Positions 1 to 8,824 of a stretch of DNA of 36,881 nucleotides are shown in pieces (the stretch's first letter is position 1; each line of letters begins with the position of its first letter). Location of the stretch: positions 1-36,881 of the forward strand of contig NZ_PPGH01000011.1 of the NCBI RefSeq assembly GCF_002958735.1, written 5' to 3'. The position numbers were made by a program, and so were the translations under genes. This DNA is from Chromatium okenii. GTDB taxonomy: Bacteria > Pseudomonadota > Gammaproteobacteria > Chromatiales > Chromatiaceae. Below the pieces are notes generated by a model. That model was not told the DNA's origin. It saw only the letters and a program-made list of their open reading frames with translations, and searched no databases.

Positions 1-678
1 ACGCAGCAACTCGGTTTTCATACCGCAATTCACGGGCAAAAAGGACATTACGGCGTGGCATTACTGAGTCAAACTGCGCCGTTGCAAATTGCTAAAGGAT
101 TTGCGCATGACGCAATTGATGCCCAGCGGCGTTTAATCATTGGGCGCTATTCATTGCCGCGTGGCGGTGAATTAACGGTGATTAACGGTTATTTTCCGCA
201 AGGCGAAGAGCGCGACCATCCGTTAAAGTTTCCGGCGAAACAGCGGTTTTATGCTGATCTGCTGGCGCATTTGCAAATGAATCATTCACCCGATCAATTG
301 CTGGCAGTCGTTGGTGATTTGAATGTTGCGCCATTGGAAAACGACATCGGCATTGGTGATGTGAATGCCAAACGCTGGCGGCGTACTGGCAAATGCGGGT
401 TTTTACCGGAAGAACGCGAGTGGTTTAATAGGTTATTGGAATGGGGTTTAATTGACGCTTATCGCGCAATTCATCCTGATGTCAGCGATCAATTCAGTTG
501 GTTTGATTACCGTTCGCGGGGCTTTGAAGATCAACCTCGGCGCGGCTTGCGGATTGATCATATTTTAATGACCGCACCGCTGGCTGCGCAATTGCGTGAG
601 GTTGGTATTGATACCGCAATTCGCGGCATGGATAAACCTTCAGATCATTGTCCGGTGTGGGCGTCTTTTGAATTATGA
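1..678 (+). CDS. xthA: Exodeoxyribonuclease III, 3' part (N-terminus outside window)
   Basis: The open frame runs from base 1 without a start, so the N-terminus lies upstream; about 225 residues are visible. Family: Mg-dependent endonuclease/exonuclease/phosphatase fold, acting on abasic sites and 3' ends in base-excision repair. Seen: the GDLNVAP motif in the middle, LRIDHILMT near residue 185 and the terminal SDHCPVWASFEL, which together carry the catalytic Asp/Asn and Asp-His residues of the family. The stop at 676-678 overlaps the 3' end of the convergent DUF2750 gene by 34 bases. No frame break is seen. ExoIII rather than a general EEP phosphatase is favoured by the phrase FNRLLEWGLIDAYR followed by FSWFDYRSRGF, typical of bacterial Xth. 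Confidence 0.9.
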   Translation, partial: TQQLGFHTAIHGQKGHYGVALLSQTAPLQIAKGFAHDAIDAQRRLIIGRYSLPRGGELTVINGYFPQGEERDHPLKFPAKQRFYADLLAHLQMNHSPDQLLAVVGDLNVAPLENDIGIGDVNAKRWRRTGKCGFLPEEREWFNRLLEWGLIDAYRAIHPDVSDQFSWFDYRSRGFEDQPRRGLRIDHILMTAPLAAQLREVGIDTAIRGMDKPSDHCPVWASFEL

Positions 679-1083
679 GCGCCGAGATCGAGATTAAGTT
701 GCTGGGTGATAGCAATTAAATCATCGCGTAAACTTAATGGATCGCTCACCATGCAGGAGCCATCCAATGCCGGAAATACGGCAACCAATCGATCATCGTC
801 TGCCATACCGATTAACCAGCGTTCCATAAATACGGCGAGCGGTAATGGTTCGGGTTGACAATCGCTCCAATCGTCGTTTGCTAAAGTGTTTGCAAACTCC
901 GCGCGGCCAAAATGGAAAGTAATCCAGACCTTCATCATCGCTGAAGGAAACGAAACCGCCTTCACCTTTCAGCGTCCAAACCTGAGCATTTTCAGTAACT
1001 TCAGTTAAAAAAAGGTCATAACGTTCAGCAGTGGATAATTCAAAAATGCGCGTAATTGCATCAGCGGATCGGAGTGTGCTCAT
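645..1083 (-). CDS. DUF2750 family protein (one frame break)
   Basis: Reading from ATG 1083 (MSTLRSADAITRIFELS) gives the DUF2750 pattern: RYDLFLTEVTENAQVWTLKG, then GGFVSFSDDEG and FPFWP. Near 892-897 the frame must gain one base to continue as RAEFANTLANDDWSDCQ and LPLAVFMERWLIGMADDDR, ending at 645. The two halves complete each other at the family's conserved PVWP-hydrophobic junction, so the break is probably a one-base deletion in the read. The product is about 146 residues, soluble, of unknown function; DUF2750 proteins are small stand-alone proteins. It is convergent with xthA, overlapping it at the 3' end, and divergent from the glycosyltransferase at 1231. Confidence 0.72.
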
Positions 1084-1148
1084 TGTAAACTCATTTGATA
1101 AATTGTTGAGACTGCGTACTTTATCAACCACGCCACCGTTGAGAAAGC

Positions 1149-1165
1149 GTTAATGTGTCATTAAC
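1149..1165. repeat. Perfect 7-bp inverted repeat upstream of the GT2-GtrA gene
   Basis: GTTAATG-TGT-CATTAAC is a perfect dyad with a 3-nt centre. It lies 4 bases before a TTGACA hexamer, in the divergent intergenic region between the DUF2750 gene and the glycosyltransferase. The position suits an operator. No regulator is identified. Confidence 0.4.
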
Positions 1166-1168
1166 CGC

Positions 1169-1198
1169 TTGACAGCTTTCCCTAATCCAGTGATTTTA
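1169..1198 (+). promoter_or_regulatory. Possible sigma70 promoter for the GT2-GtrA gene
   Basis: A perfect -35 hexamer TTGACA lies at 1169-1174. A TGATTTTA stretch follows 17-18 bases later at 1191-1198 and could act as a weak or extended -10. The ATG of the glycosyltransferase is about 33 bases downstream. The -10 match is poor, so this is only a candidate. Confidence 0.3.
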
Positions 1199-1230
1199 GC
1201 GCCGCTTTTCATTTCATTCAGGTTGATTTC

Positions 1231-2352
1231 ATGTCCGTTATTTCATCCCATTCATACTGTCCACCACCCGAATTGGCGATTATCGTGCCGACCTACAACG
1301 AAGCAGATTCAGTTGCCGAATTGGTGCGACGGGTAGCGACGGTATTGGACGGTATTGCGTGGGAAATCATCGTTGTAGATGACGATTCACCGGACGCTAC
1401 AGCCGAGCGCGTGCGCGAGCTGGCGCGACAGGATGCGCGGGTGCGCTTGATTCAGCGCATCGGGCGACGTGGGCTGTCATCGGCGTGTATTGAAGGCATG
1501 TTAGCGACGACTGCGCCCTTTTTAGCGGTGATGGATGGCGATTTACAGCACGATGAAACGCTGTTGCCGCAAATGCTGGCGACATTGAAAACGGCGGCGC
1601 TCGACATTGTGATTGGCAGCCGTTATATCGCGGGCGGCGGCGTGGGCAAATGGAATACGCAGCGGCAATGGATGAGTCGCTTGGCAACACGCATCGGTCA
1701 ACGCTTAATTCATGCTGAATTGCACGATCCAATGAGCGGTTTTTTCATGGTACGCGCCAACGTTATTCATCAGTGCGTTCATCATTTAAGTGGCGTGGGC
1801 TTTAAGATTTTATTGGATATTTTCTTTGCTGCGCCAACACCGCTGCGGTTTCAAGAATTGCCATTTACATTTCGGCAACGGCTGGCAGGCGCGAGTAAAT
1901 TGGAATCAGCAGTGCTGTGGGAATATCTATTAATGCTGGCGCAGAAATTAATTGGCACTCGTATTCCAGTGCGCTTTATTGCTTTTTCATTAATTGGTGG
2001 ACTGGGCGTTGCCGTGCACATGGCGGTATTGTGGCCGATGCTGCATTTACTCGGTGAAAGCGTATTTTTGCTCGGTCAAGCGACGGCAACGCTGGTTGCC
2101 ATGACGAGCAATTTCTTTCTAAACAATTTATTCACTTACCGTGATCAGCGGCTGATTGGTCGCCAGCTGTTGTGGGGTTGGTTGAGTTTCGTGCTGGTGT
2201 GCGGACTGGGCGCACTGGCAAATGTCGGCATTGCTAATGCCTTATTTCAGCAAGGAAATTCAGGTTGGTTTTTCTCGGCGTTGGCTGGCATTTTAGTCGG
2301 CGCAGTGTGGAATTATGCTGTCACTGCCGTTTACACTTGGAAATCGCATTAG
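1231..2352 (+). CDS. Polyprenol-phosphate glycosyltransferase: GT2 domain fused to GtrA membrane domain
   Basis: 373 residues, uninterrupted. Residues 10-235 are a DPM1-like GT2 domain: AIIVPTYNEADSV, the VVDDDSPDAT loop (Asp50-52) and a MDGDLQHDE metal-binding motif (Asp102, Asp104). Residues from about 245 to the end are a GtrA-type membrane domain with four hydrophobic segments, starting VRFIAFSLIGGLGVAVHMAV and including TSNFFLNNLFTYRD. Such fusions load a hexose or mannose onto undecaprenyl or dolichyl phosphate and may help flip the lipid-linked sugar; the sugar here is unknown. The ATG at 1231 is preceded by a weak AGG. The gene stands alone, with argB 53 bases downstream. A separate GT2 (26084-27079) and a separate GtrA (23358-23756) appear later in the window. 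Confidence 0.87.
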   Translation: MSVISSHSYCPPPELAIIVPTYNEADSVAELVRRVATVLDGIAWEIIVVDDDSPDATAERVRELARQDARVRLIQRIGRRGLSSACIEGMLATTAPFLAVMDGDLQHDETLLPQMLATLKTAALDIVIGSRYIAGGGVGKWNTQRQWMSRLATRIGQRLIHAELHDPMSGFFMVRANVIHQCVHHLSGVGFKILLDIFFAAPTPLRFQELPFTFRQRLAGASKLESAVLWEYLLMLAQKLIGTRIPVRFIAFSLIGGLGVAVHMAVLWPMLHLLGESVFLLGQATATLVAMTSNFFLNNLFTYRDQRLIGRQLLWGWLSFVLVCGLGALANVGIANALFQQGNSGWFFSALAGILVGAVWNYAVTAVYTWKSH

Positions 2353-2390
2353 ATTTTAATGTTATTTTTCAATTATCAAAAATCGAATAA

Positions 2391-3302
<912 letters not shown>

Positions 3303-3335
3303 ATTTTCATTGCAAACGCTATTGTCCTTTCATTT

Positions 3336-3360
3336 TTGCGTCTTGTATTACAAAACGCAA
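3336..3360. repeat. 11-bp near-perfect inverted repeat upstream of the E1/lipoyl operon
   Basis: TTGCGTCTTGT (3336-3346), ATT, then ACAAAACGCAA (3350-3360). The arms pair at 10 of 11 positions. It lies between the argB stop and the E1 alpha start at 3395. No T-run follows on either strand, so it is not a standard intrinsic terminator. An operator or an mRNA hairpin near the 5' end of the operon transcript is possible. Confidence 0.45.
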
Positions 3361-3394
3361 CACCAGTAACTTTTTGGGAGAAGCGATCTTTATC

Positions 3395-4270
3395 ATGAAT
3401 TCTGATCTTGTGATTCTCTACGAAAAAATGTTTTTAATTCGTTTATTTGAAGAAACACTTTTAAATCTGTTTTCTCTTGGGCACTTGCGCGGAACGGTTC
3501 ATACTTGCATTGGTCAAGAAGCCTGTGCTGTTGGAGTTGTGAGTGCAATTGATCCCAAACGGGATACGCTATGTTCAAATCACCGTGGACATGGACATTT
3601 TCTTGCATTTACCGATGATACAGATGGATTATTAAAAGAGATATTAGGATTAGCATCTGGTATCTGTGGCGGTAAAGGCGGCAGTCAACATTTACATGTC
3701 AATAATTTTTATTCCAATGGCATTCTTGGCGGTATGGTTCCAATCGCTACGGGAATTGCACTTTCTCAAAAATTTGCAGCAAAAGATGGTATTAGTGTCG
3801 TATTTGTTGGAGACGGCGCAATGTCAGAAGGAGTAATTTATGAAGCACTAAACATAGCATCGTTATGGCAGTTGCCGCTTTTACTGGTGATAGAGCACAA
3901 TCAAATTGCACAAAGTACTCCATGGAATCTCGAGCATGGCAGTGCCATCGAAGGTCGTCCTATTTCATTTGGTATACCAACTGAAACCGTTGATGGTAAT
4001 GATGTGCAAGCAGTTTACGCTTCGACAAAAACGATTGTGGACAACATGCGTCAAGATTCCAAACCAAGATGCCTGTTATTAAACACTTATCGTTTAGGTC
4101 CACATAGTAAAGGTGATGATTATCGCTGCATTACAGAAATTTCTTTTCATCAAACGAATGATCCACTCAAACGTGCTGAAACAGTGTTGTCTGAAAACGT
4201 AAAAACACGCATTCAAACTCTCTGTCAAACACGCATCAATCACATGTTAGAAAACTTCTCTTTACTTTAA
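3395..4270 (+). CDS. TPP-dependent 2-oxoacid (or acetoin) dehydrogenase E1, alpha subunit
   Basis: About 291 residues from ATG 3395. An in-frame TTG at 3374 would add seven residues, but GGGAG at 3376-3380 better serves the ATG. Family role: with the beta subunit it decarboxylates a 2-oxoacid on thiamine diphosphate and reductively acylates a lipoyl domain. Seen: SNHRGHGHF (His63, His66 and His68, the HGH active-site region), the GGKGGSQHLH loop, and the TPP/Mg motif starting GDGAMSEG (Gly139-Asp140-Gly141), closed by IEHNQIAQSTP. It is shorter than many PDH E1 alpha chains (about 320-370) and resembles AcoA/PdhA types. The stop is 1 base before the beta-subunit ATG, so the pair is translationally coupled. 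Substrate unknown. Confidence 0.88.
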   Translation: MNSDLVILYEKMFLIRLFEETLLNLFSLGHLRGTVHTCIGQEACAVGVVSAIDPKRDTLCSNHRGHGHFLAFTDDTDGLLKEILGLASGICGGKGGSQHLHVNNFYSNGILGGMVPIATGIALSQKFAAKDGISVVFVGDGAMSEGVIYEALNIASLWQLPLLLVIEHNQIAQSTPWNLEHGSAIEGRPISFGIPTETVDGNDVQAVYASTKTIVDNMRQDSKPRCLLLNTYRLGPHSKGDDYRCITEISFHQTNDPLKRAETVLSENVKTRIQTLCQTRINHMLENFSLL

Positions 4271-4271
4271 A

Positions 4272-5276
4272 ATGTTGACGTATCTGCAAAACCTTCAAAA
4301 CGGCCTTTTCGATCTTTTTTCTAATGATCCGCGTGTCATTCTGCTCGGAGAAGATGTACTTGATCCCTATGGTGGCGCTTTCAAGGTAACCGCTGGTTTA
4401 TCCACGCAATTTCCCAATCGCGTATTCACTACACCCATCTCGGAAGCAGGTATTACTGGTGTAGCAATAGGGTTGGCATTGCGTGGACACGTTCCAATTG
4501 TAGAAATTATGTTTGGTGATTTTTTAACACTCTGCGCCGATCAAATCATCAATCATGCAACAAAGTTTCCGAATATGTATCAGGGTGTAACCTGCCCGTT
4601 AATCGTGCGCTCACCAATGGGTGGCGGAAGAGGTTATGGTCCAACACATAGCCAAAGTTTAGAAAAAATGTTTCTCGGCATTCCCGGATTAAAGCTCATT
4701 GCGCCGAGTCATTATCATCAACCGGGGAAAACCATTCAGCAAATTGTTGTGCGGGAAACCAACCCAGTGATCTTCATTGAACACAAACTGCTGTATCGGG
4801 AAACATTGCAATCTAATAGCGATGAATTGCCATTCACGTTAGAAATTGATGAAACGGGTTATCAAACAGCGATTCTCCGCAATTACCGCTTTGGTATACC
4901 AGATGTTTGCCTAATTGGTTACGGCGGAATTTCGCGTTTTCTGCCAGAACTATTGAAAAAATTAGCGGCAGAAGAAATACGTATTGTGGCACTTTTGCCA
5001 GAATCTATTGATCCAGTACCAATTGAAATGCTGGCGCATTTTGCAAATGAAGCGAGACGCATTGTCATCGCCGAAGAAAGTACTGAAGGATTCACTTGGG
5101 CATCAAGTATTGCAAGCCAGCTTTACGAAAAGTTCTGGGGGAAATTGTATTGCCCGATTAAACTTGTGACCTCTAATCGTTGTACTATTCCAACGGCTAT
5201 CGAACAGGAAACCACGGTTTTAATTTCAAGTTTAAAAATTGAGAATGCAATTTTAGAGGCACTGTCATGGGCATGA
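4272..5276 (+). CDS. TPP-dependent 2-oxoacid (or acetoin) dehydrogenase E1, beta subunit
   Basis: 334 residues, the normal length (about 325-340). Pairs with the upstream alpha subunit to form the alpha2beta2 E1. Seen: LLGEDVLDPYGGAFKVTAGL, the cofactor-activating glutamate in TPISEAGITG (Glu58), FGDFLTLCADQIINHATKF, RSPMGGGRGYGPTHSQSLE with the active-site His126, and VIFIEHKLLYRE. The transketolase C-terminal domain follows (VCLIGYGGISRFLPELL, then IVIAEESTEGFTWASSIASQL). The last 10 bases overlap the start of the lipoyl/acyltransferase fusion, which argues for a fixed stoichiometric complex. No catalytic E2 or E3 gene follows. Confidence 0.9.
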   Translation: MLTYLQNLQNGLFDLFSNDPRVILLGEDVLDPYGGAFKVTAGLSTQFPNRVFTTPISEAGITGVAIGLALRGHVPIVEIMFGDFLTLCADQIINHATKFPNMYQGVTCPLIVRSPMGGGRGYGPTHSQSLEKMFLGIPGLKLIAPSHYHQPGKTIQQIVVRETNPVIFIEHKLLYRETLQSNSDELPFTLEIDETGYQTAILRNYRFGIPDVCLIGYGGISRFLPELLKKLAAEEIRIVALLPESIDPVPIEMLAHFANEARRIVIAEESTEGFTWASSIASQLYEKFWGKLYCPIKLVTSNRCTIPTAIEQETTVLISSLKIENAILEALSWA

Positions 5277-6421
5277 TCATTAAAATGCCGTTGCTGAATA
5301 TCAACGATGAATCAGCTACGCTTGTGCGTTGGTTACACCCAGACGGTGCTAGTGTCCATCAAAACGAACCAATTTGTGTGATAGAAACAACGAAAAGCGC
5401 CGTTGATCTTTGTGCTGAAGTCGATGGTATTTTAAGACAAATCGCCCCAGCAGATAAAACATATCTCACTGGTCATATTATTGGGTTTATCGCAGCATCA
5501 ATTGATGAGTCAATACCCACTCATTTTGAAAAAATAACACCCGCTTTATCGAATGATACTACTGAATTATCTCTACCGAAGTGGACAAAAAAAGCGCAGA
5601 TTCTTGCTAACCGTTTAGGTGTTGATTTGATTGCACTTGGCGCTGCTCACCCTGGAGTTTTAATTGGTGAAGAACTCGTAACAGGAGTAGCTAATTCGGT
5701 TAAATTAGAATCAGATCATGCACCCAATTTGACAACTGCCACTCATTCGCTCGTTACCAGTTCACTTGGTATTCAGCCAGAACGTATTCTTATCTTAGGT
5801 GGTGGCGGTGGTGCGGCATTAGTATTGGATATACTTTCTGACACGGTGTTGCAGCAAGCAATTGGAATTTTGGATAACAGCCCAGAAATCATTGGCACTG
5901 ATTTGATGGGAGTGCCGGTAATTGGAAATTTTGATCTTGCGATTAAACTGTGGCATGAGAAAAAATTTGATGCGCTCATTTCAACCGTGGTTAAAGATAT
6001 TGCAGATCGTGCTGCCATATTTGAACGTTTTACACAAATCGGTATTCCGTTTACGAATGTTATTGCTTCCACAGCAAATGTGCGTAAAAAATGCCAGCTT
6101 GGCACTGGTAATTTAGTCGTGCATGGCAGCTATATCGCTACTGGAGTCATTTTAGGTAATAACAATTTTTTAGCAGCTGGCACTTATATTGAGCACCATT
6201 CTATTGTGGGAAATCATTGCACCTTTGGTCCACGTACATCGCTTTCTGGACGAGTTAAGGTAGCGGATCGCGTTAAGTTTGGTACGCATGTTGCGGTGGA
6301 ACCATTTATTGAAATTGGTACGGAATCCGTTATTGCTTCTGGCGTGGTTCTAACTTCTCATGTTCCACCGTATTCTATCGTTAAAAATACAGCGAACTCG
6401 GTTATTCGTCATGTCAGATAA
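5267..6421 (+). CDS. Lipoyl domain + E3/E1-binding domain + PglD/NeuD-type acyltransferase fusion
   Basis: 384 residues, intact. Domain order: (1) residues 1-80, a lipoyl/biotinyl domain with the modifiable lysine Lys43 in ETTKSAVD; ETTK-A is the lipoyl pattern, and the biotin MKM is absent. (2) Residues about 104-140, a peripheral-subunit-binding-like segment (KKAQILANRLGVDL, then HPGVLIGEELV). (3) Residues about 170-240, a PglD N-terminal Rossmann-like domain (ILILGGGGGAALVLDIL). (4) Residues about 260-384, a left-handed beta-helix with hexapeptide repeats and IEHHSIVGNHC, whose His310 aligns by motif with the catalytic His of PglD/NeuD. The usual E2 catalytic domain with HxxxDG is absent. 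Start ATG 5267; a second ATG lies at 5273. The gene overlaps both neighbours. Inference: acyl groups made by E1 are loaded on Lys43-lipoate and moved to a sugar. Confidence 0.85.
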   Translation: MGMIIKMPLLNINDESATLVRWLHPDGASVHQNEPICVIETTKSAVDLCAEVDGILRQIAPADKTYLTGHIIGFIAASIDESIPTHFEKITPALSNDTTELSLPKWTKKAQILANRLGVDLIALGAAHPGVLIGEELVTGVANSVKLESDHAPNLTTATHSLVTSSLGIQPERILILGGGGGAALVLDILSDTVLQQAIGILDNSPEIIGTDLMGVPVIGNFDLAIKLWHEKKFDALISTVVKDIADRAAIFERFTQIGIPFTNVIASTANVRKKCQLGTGNLVVHGSYIATGVILGNNNFLAAGTYIEHHSIVGNHCTFGPRTSLSGRVKVADRVKFGTHVAVEPFIEIGTESVIASGVVLTSHVPPYSIVKNTANSVIRHVR

Positions 6422-7211
6422 CTTATCTCAATCGGCATTTTATCAGCAAGATTGTTTTGGTTTTCGTGAAGTTGGTCGTTCCACGAAAAGCGAAATTGCT
6501 TATCAACAACAACTAGATGATTATGCGGTTAATAGCGTTGGTACACCCAGCGAAAAATTTGAAAACTTTCCTAAATATATTACTCGTCAAACCACTGCGC
6601 GGTATCTGGCTTTATACGAGATTTTTAAGATAGTTCTTCCCATTCAGGGTGACATTATCGAAGGCGGGGTTAATTGGGGCGGAGGCTTGATGTGGTTTGC
6701 GCAAATGAGCGCCGCACTTGAGCCTTTTAATCTTCAGCGCAGGATCATTGGCTTCGATACTTTCAGCGGTTTTCCCGATCTTCATTCCAATGACACCAAA
6801 CATGCCGAAATTGGAAAAGAACATCGAGAAGGTGGTTATCAAGCCAATTCATTTGAAGATTTAACGCAATGTCTTGAAATTTACGATCAAAATCGTGCTA
6901 TTGGTCACGTTCCAAAAGTTCGTCTGATTCGTGGAGATGCGTGTGAAACCATGCCGCAGTATCTAATCGACAATCCTCACACGGTTGTTTCTTTATTACA
7001 TCTTGATTTTGATATTTATTTGCCAACAAAAGCAGCGATTGATACGTTTTTAAATCGTATGCCCAAAGGCGCAGTAATTGTGTTTGATGAACTAAACTGT
7101 CCAAAATGGCCGGGAGAAACGCAAGCAGTTGTGGAGTCGTTACTGATTCAAAAATTACGGATTCAACGTTTTGTATTTGAACCCTATCTTTCTTATGCCG
7201 TTATTGAATAA
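6411..7211 (+). CDS. TylF/MycF-like SAM-dependent O-methyltransferase
   Basis: About 266 residues from ATG 6411, which overlaps the previous stop by 11 bases. Longer in-frame starts would lie inside the acyltransferase gene. TylF-family enzymes O-methylate sugar hydroxyls with SAM and a divalent metal. Seen: a SAM-binding loop IIEGGVNWGGGLMWFAQ near residue 85, IIGFDTFSGFPD, RLIRGDACETMPQYL, and the metal/base region LLHLDFDIYLPT followed by VIVFDELNCPKWPGE. The first 60 residues are a family-specific cap. As the last gene of the operon it implies that the final product is a methylated, acylated sugar, but the substrate cannot be read from sequence. Confidence 0.82.
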   Translation: MSDNLSQSAFYQQDCFGFREVGRSTKSEIAYQQQLDDYAVNSVGTPSEKFENFPKYITRQTTARYLALYEIFKIVLPIQGDIIEGGVNWGGGLMWFAQMSAALEPFNLQRRIIGFDTFSGFPDLHSNDTKHAEIGKEHREGGYQANSFEDLTQCLEIYDQNRAIGHVPKVRLIRGDACETMPQYLIDNPHTVVSLLHLDFDIYLPTKAAIDTFLNRMPKGAVIVFDELNCPKWPGETQAVVESLLIQKLRIQRFVFEPYLSYAVIE

Positions 7212-7220
7212 GTTAGGGTG

Positions 7221-7415
7221 TTAGTTTTTAGGTGGTGCTCCGACATTTACTAGTTCTATTGATCGAGGCACTACCAAACAGCCTTCTATTGCTTCCTGCA
7301 CATTTTTTAACAGTTCTTCAATGCTATTGCCTTGCGTTGCGCAACCTTGAATCGCTGGCACTTCTGCCCAAAACCCGCCTTCTTCTGCCGGATGAATAAC
7401 CACTTTTAATTTCAT
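7221..7415 (-). CDS. HicB-like antitoxin-type protein (orphan)
   Basis: 64 residues: MKLKVVIHPAEEGGFWAEVP, then IQGCATQGNSIEELLKNVQEAIEGCL. This is the partial RNase H-like fold of HicB antitoxins (GFWAEVP.IPGC.T.G.T.EEAL.N..EAI). No HTH or RHH extension is seen, and no HicA toxin (a small dsRBD-like protein with a catalytic His) is found on either side. It is convergent with the methyltransferase, 9 bases away. Solitary HicB-fold proteins are common and may have no toxin partner. Confidence 0.72.
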   Translation of the reverse strand: MKLKVVIHPAEEGGFWAEVPAIQGCATQGNSIEELLKNVQEAIEGCLVVPRSIELVNVGAPPKN

Positions 7416-7934
7416 CGTGTGCGACTCGAAAGTTATTCTAATTCGTCATTTATAAACATTTCCACAAGCAGTTCTTGAATAAACGACGGGTTAATATCTT
7501 TAGATAAGACACCTGCTTCTTGTTTGTATAACTTTTGCAGTTCCTCACAAATAACATGAACAACTGGCTCTGACACAATAGCCTGAAAAATCTTTTCTTG
7601 CGATGTACAGTTGAAGAAGTGAAATGTTTTGATTGTTTCGCCGGATATTAACGCTTGTTCCGTTAATAAATAAAGAGAATCAATATCGTCCTTAGATATT
7701 CCATTATCGTCAAGCAGTTCAACATCAAAAATTTCATCAATTATAGGTTCTTCACCTTTTTTTGGAGTGACGTGATAAAGCAACCAGCGTCGACCATTGG
7801 TAACAGCCGCCCACTCTGCACCAAGTGCAGCCGCATAATTCGTAGCCTGTAGCACAGCTGAAGCAGTTAGATTAATACTTGATGCTTTGCATTCTATGAC
7901 AAGGATAACTTTATCTTTTGATTTAATTGCTATA

Positions 7935-8824
7935 TAGCTAATCCAGCATAAAATGATTACAAATTACAGGCAAATAAAGCATCAACTGTGCAATGGTTCC
8001 TTTTGCGAATCGCTTTTGCTTTTGACCAGTAGTGTTCAATCGGGTTTAAGTCAGGTGAATATGGTGGTAAGTATTCTAAAATATGTCCGCTTGCTTTAAT
8101 CTTCTGCTGAATATCTTGTCTTTTGTGAAAAGTAGCATTACCATGACAAGAACGCAGTTTGCTGGTAGTTTTGGCAACAAATCATCGGTTATCCATAAAA
8201 GAAAAACTTGAGAGTTAATTGAACCGGTAAATAAAGTCACCGTCACTAAATTAAAGTCAGTATTGCCCCAATAGCATTTATTCGTCCTTTTTCATGCCAA
8301 TTGCGCTTGTCTAAACACTTTTTTCCGATAGGAGAGTACCATAAGAACGCGGCATATCGTTAGCAAATCCACTTTCATCAATATAAACTATTGTTTTTTT
8401 AGTTGTTTTATAGCTTGCTATGCGTTCTTGAAATGAAAGACGTGCTTGCTCATCTGCTTTGGGATGAGAAAATGTTTTTTTTTCGACTAATGCCCAATCT
8501 TTTCAAGGCTGCACCAATACCACTCTTGCTCACTTGCAATCTATCGGCACGTTCTTGAAGGTAAGCATCAGGATACGTTTCAACATCTTTTAGCAGTTGA
8601 TTGGTGTTAATTTTAGTTGCAGGTTTGTTGCGATGCTTTTGTGGCTCTAGTTCTTTATTCCAGCGAATTAAACTCGCAGAGCCAACTCCTAGCCTGCGGG
8701 CAGTTTCACTATAAGTAAGGTTAAATTTTTCTTTTATTTCTAATGCTCGACGACGGAAATCAACAGAGTAGGTCATTTGCTTTTCACTCCTCATTTATAA
8801 AATCATTTTATATTGGAATTGCTA
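7935..8824 (-). mobile_element. IS630-type insertion sequence, 890 bp, TA target duplication
   Basis: Imperfect terminal inverted repeats: the left end TAGCTAATCC at 7935 and the right end, read inward, TAGCAATTCC at 8824. Both continue to a shared TAAAATGATT about 15 bases in. The flanking TA (7933-7934 and 8825-8826) is the duplicated target expected of the IS630/Tc1 group. Rejoining the flanks at TA restores the host reading frame exactly, which fixes the borders to within the local TATA repeat. The element carries one minus-strand transposase region. Confidence 0.85.
7957..8776 (-). CDS. IS630 family transposase (frame-broken)
   Basis: From ATG 8776, MTYSVDFRRRALEIKEKFN gives the HTH of IS630 OrfA (SETARRLGVGSASLIRWNKE), followed by a second HTH-like stretch (QERADRLQVSKSGIGAALKR). 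After breaks near 8460, 8330 and 8140-8270 the DDE part is readable: TIVYIDESGFANDMPRSYG (first Asp), YSPIGKKCLDKRNWHEKGR, an NATFHKRQDI segment that should follow the second Asp, and YLPPYSPDLNPIEHYWSKAK with the catalytic Glu. It ends at TAA 7957-7959. The three frames may reflect read errors or a natural OrfA/OrfB arrangement; the segments together cover the whole enzyme. Confidence 0.8.

Noticed and set aside
3336..3360. argB terminator
   Set aside because: The hairpin lacks a following T-run on both strands, so I kept it only as an inverted repeat.
7221..7415. Complete HicAB toxin-antitoxin pair
   Set aside because: No HicA-like small ORF with its catalytic His lies within several hundred bases on either side.
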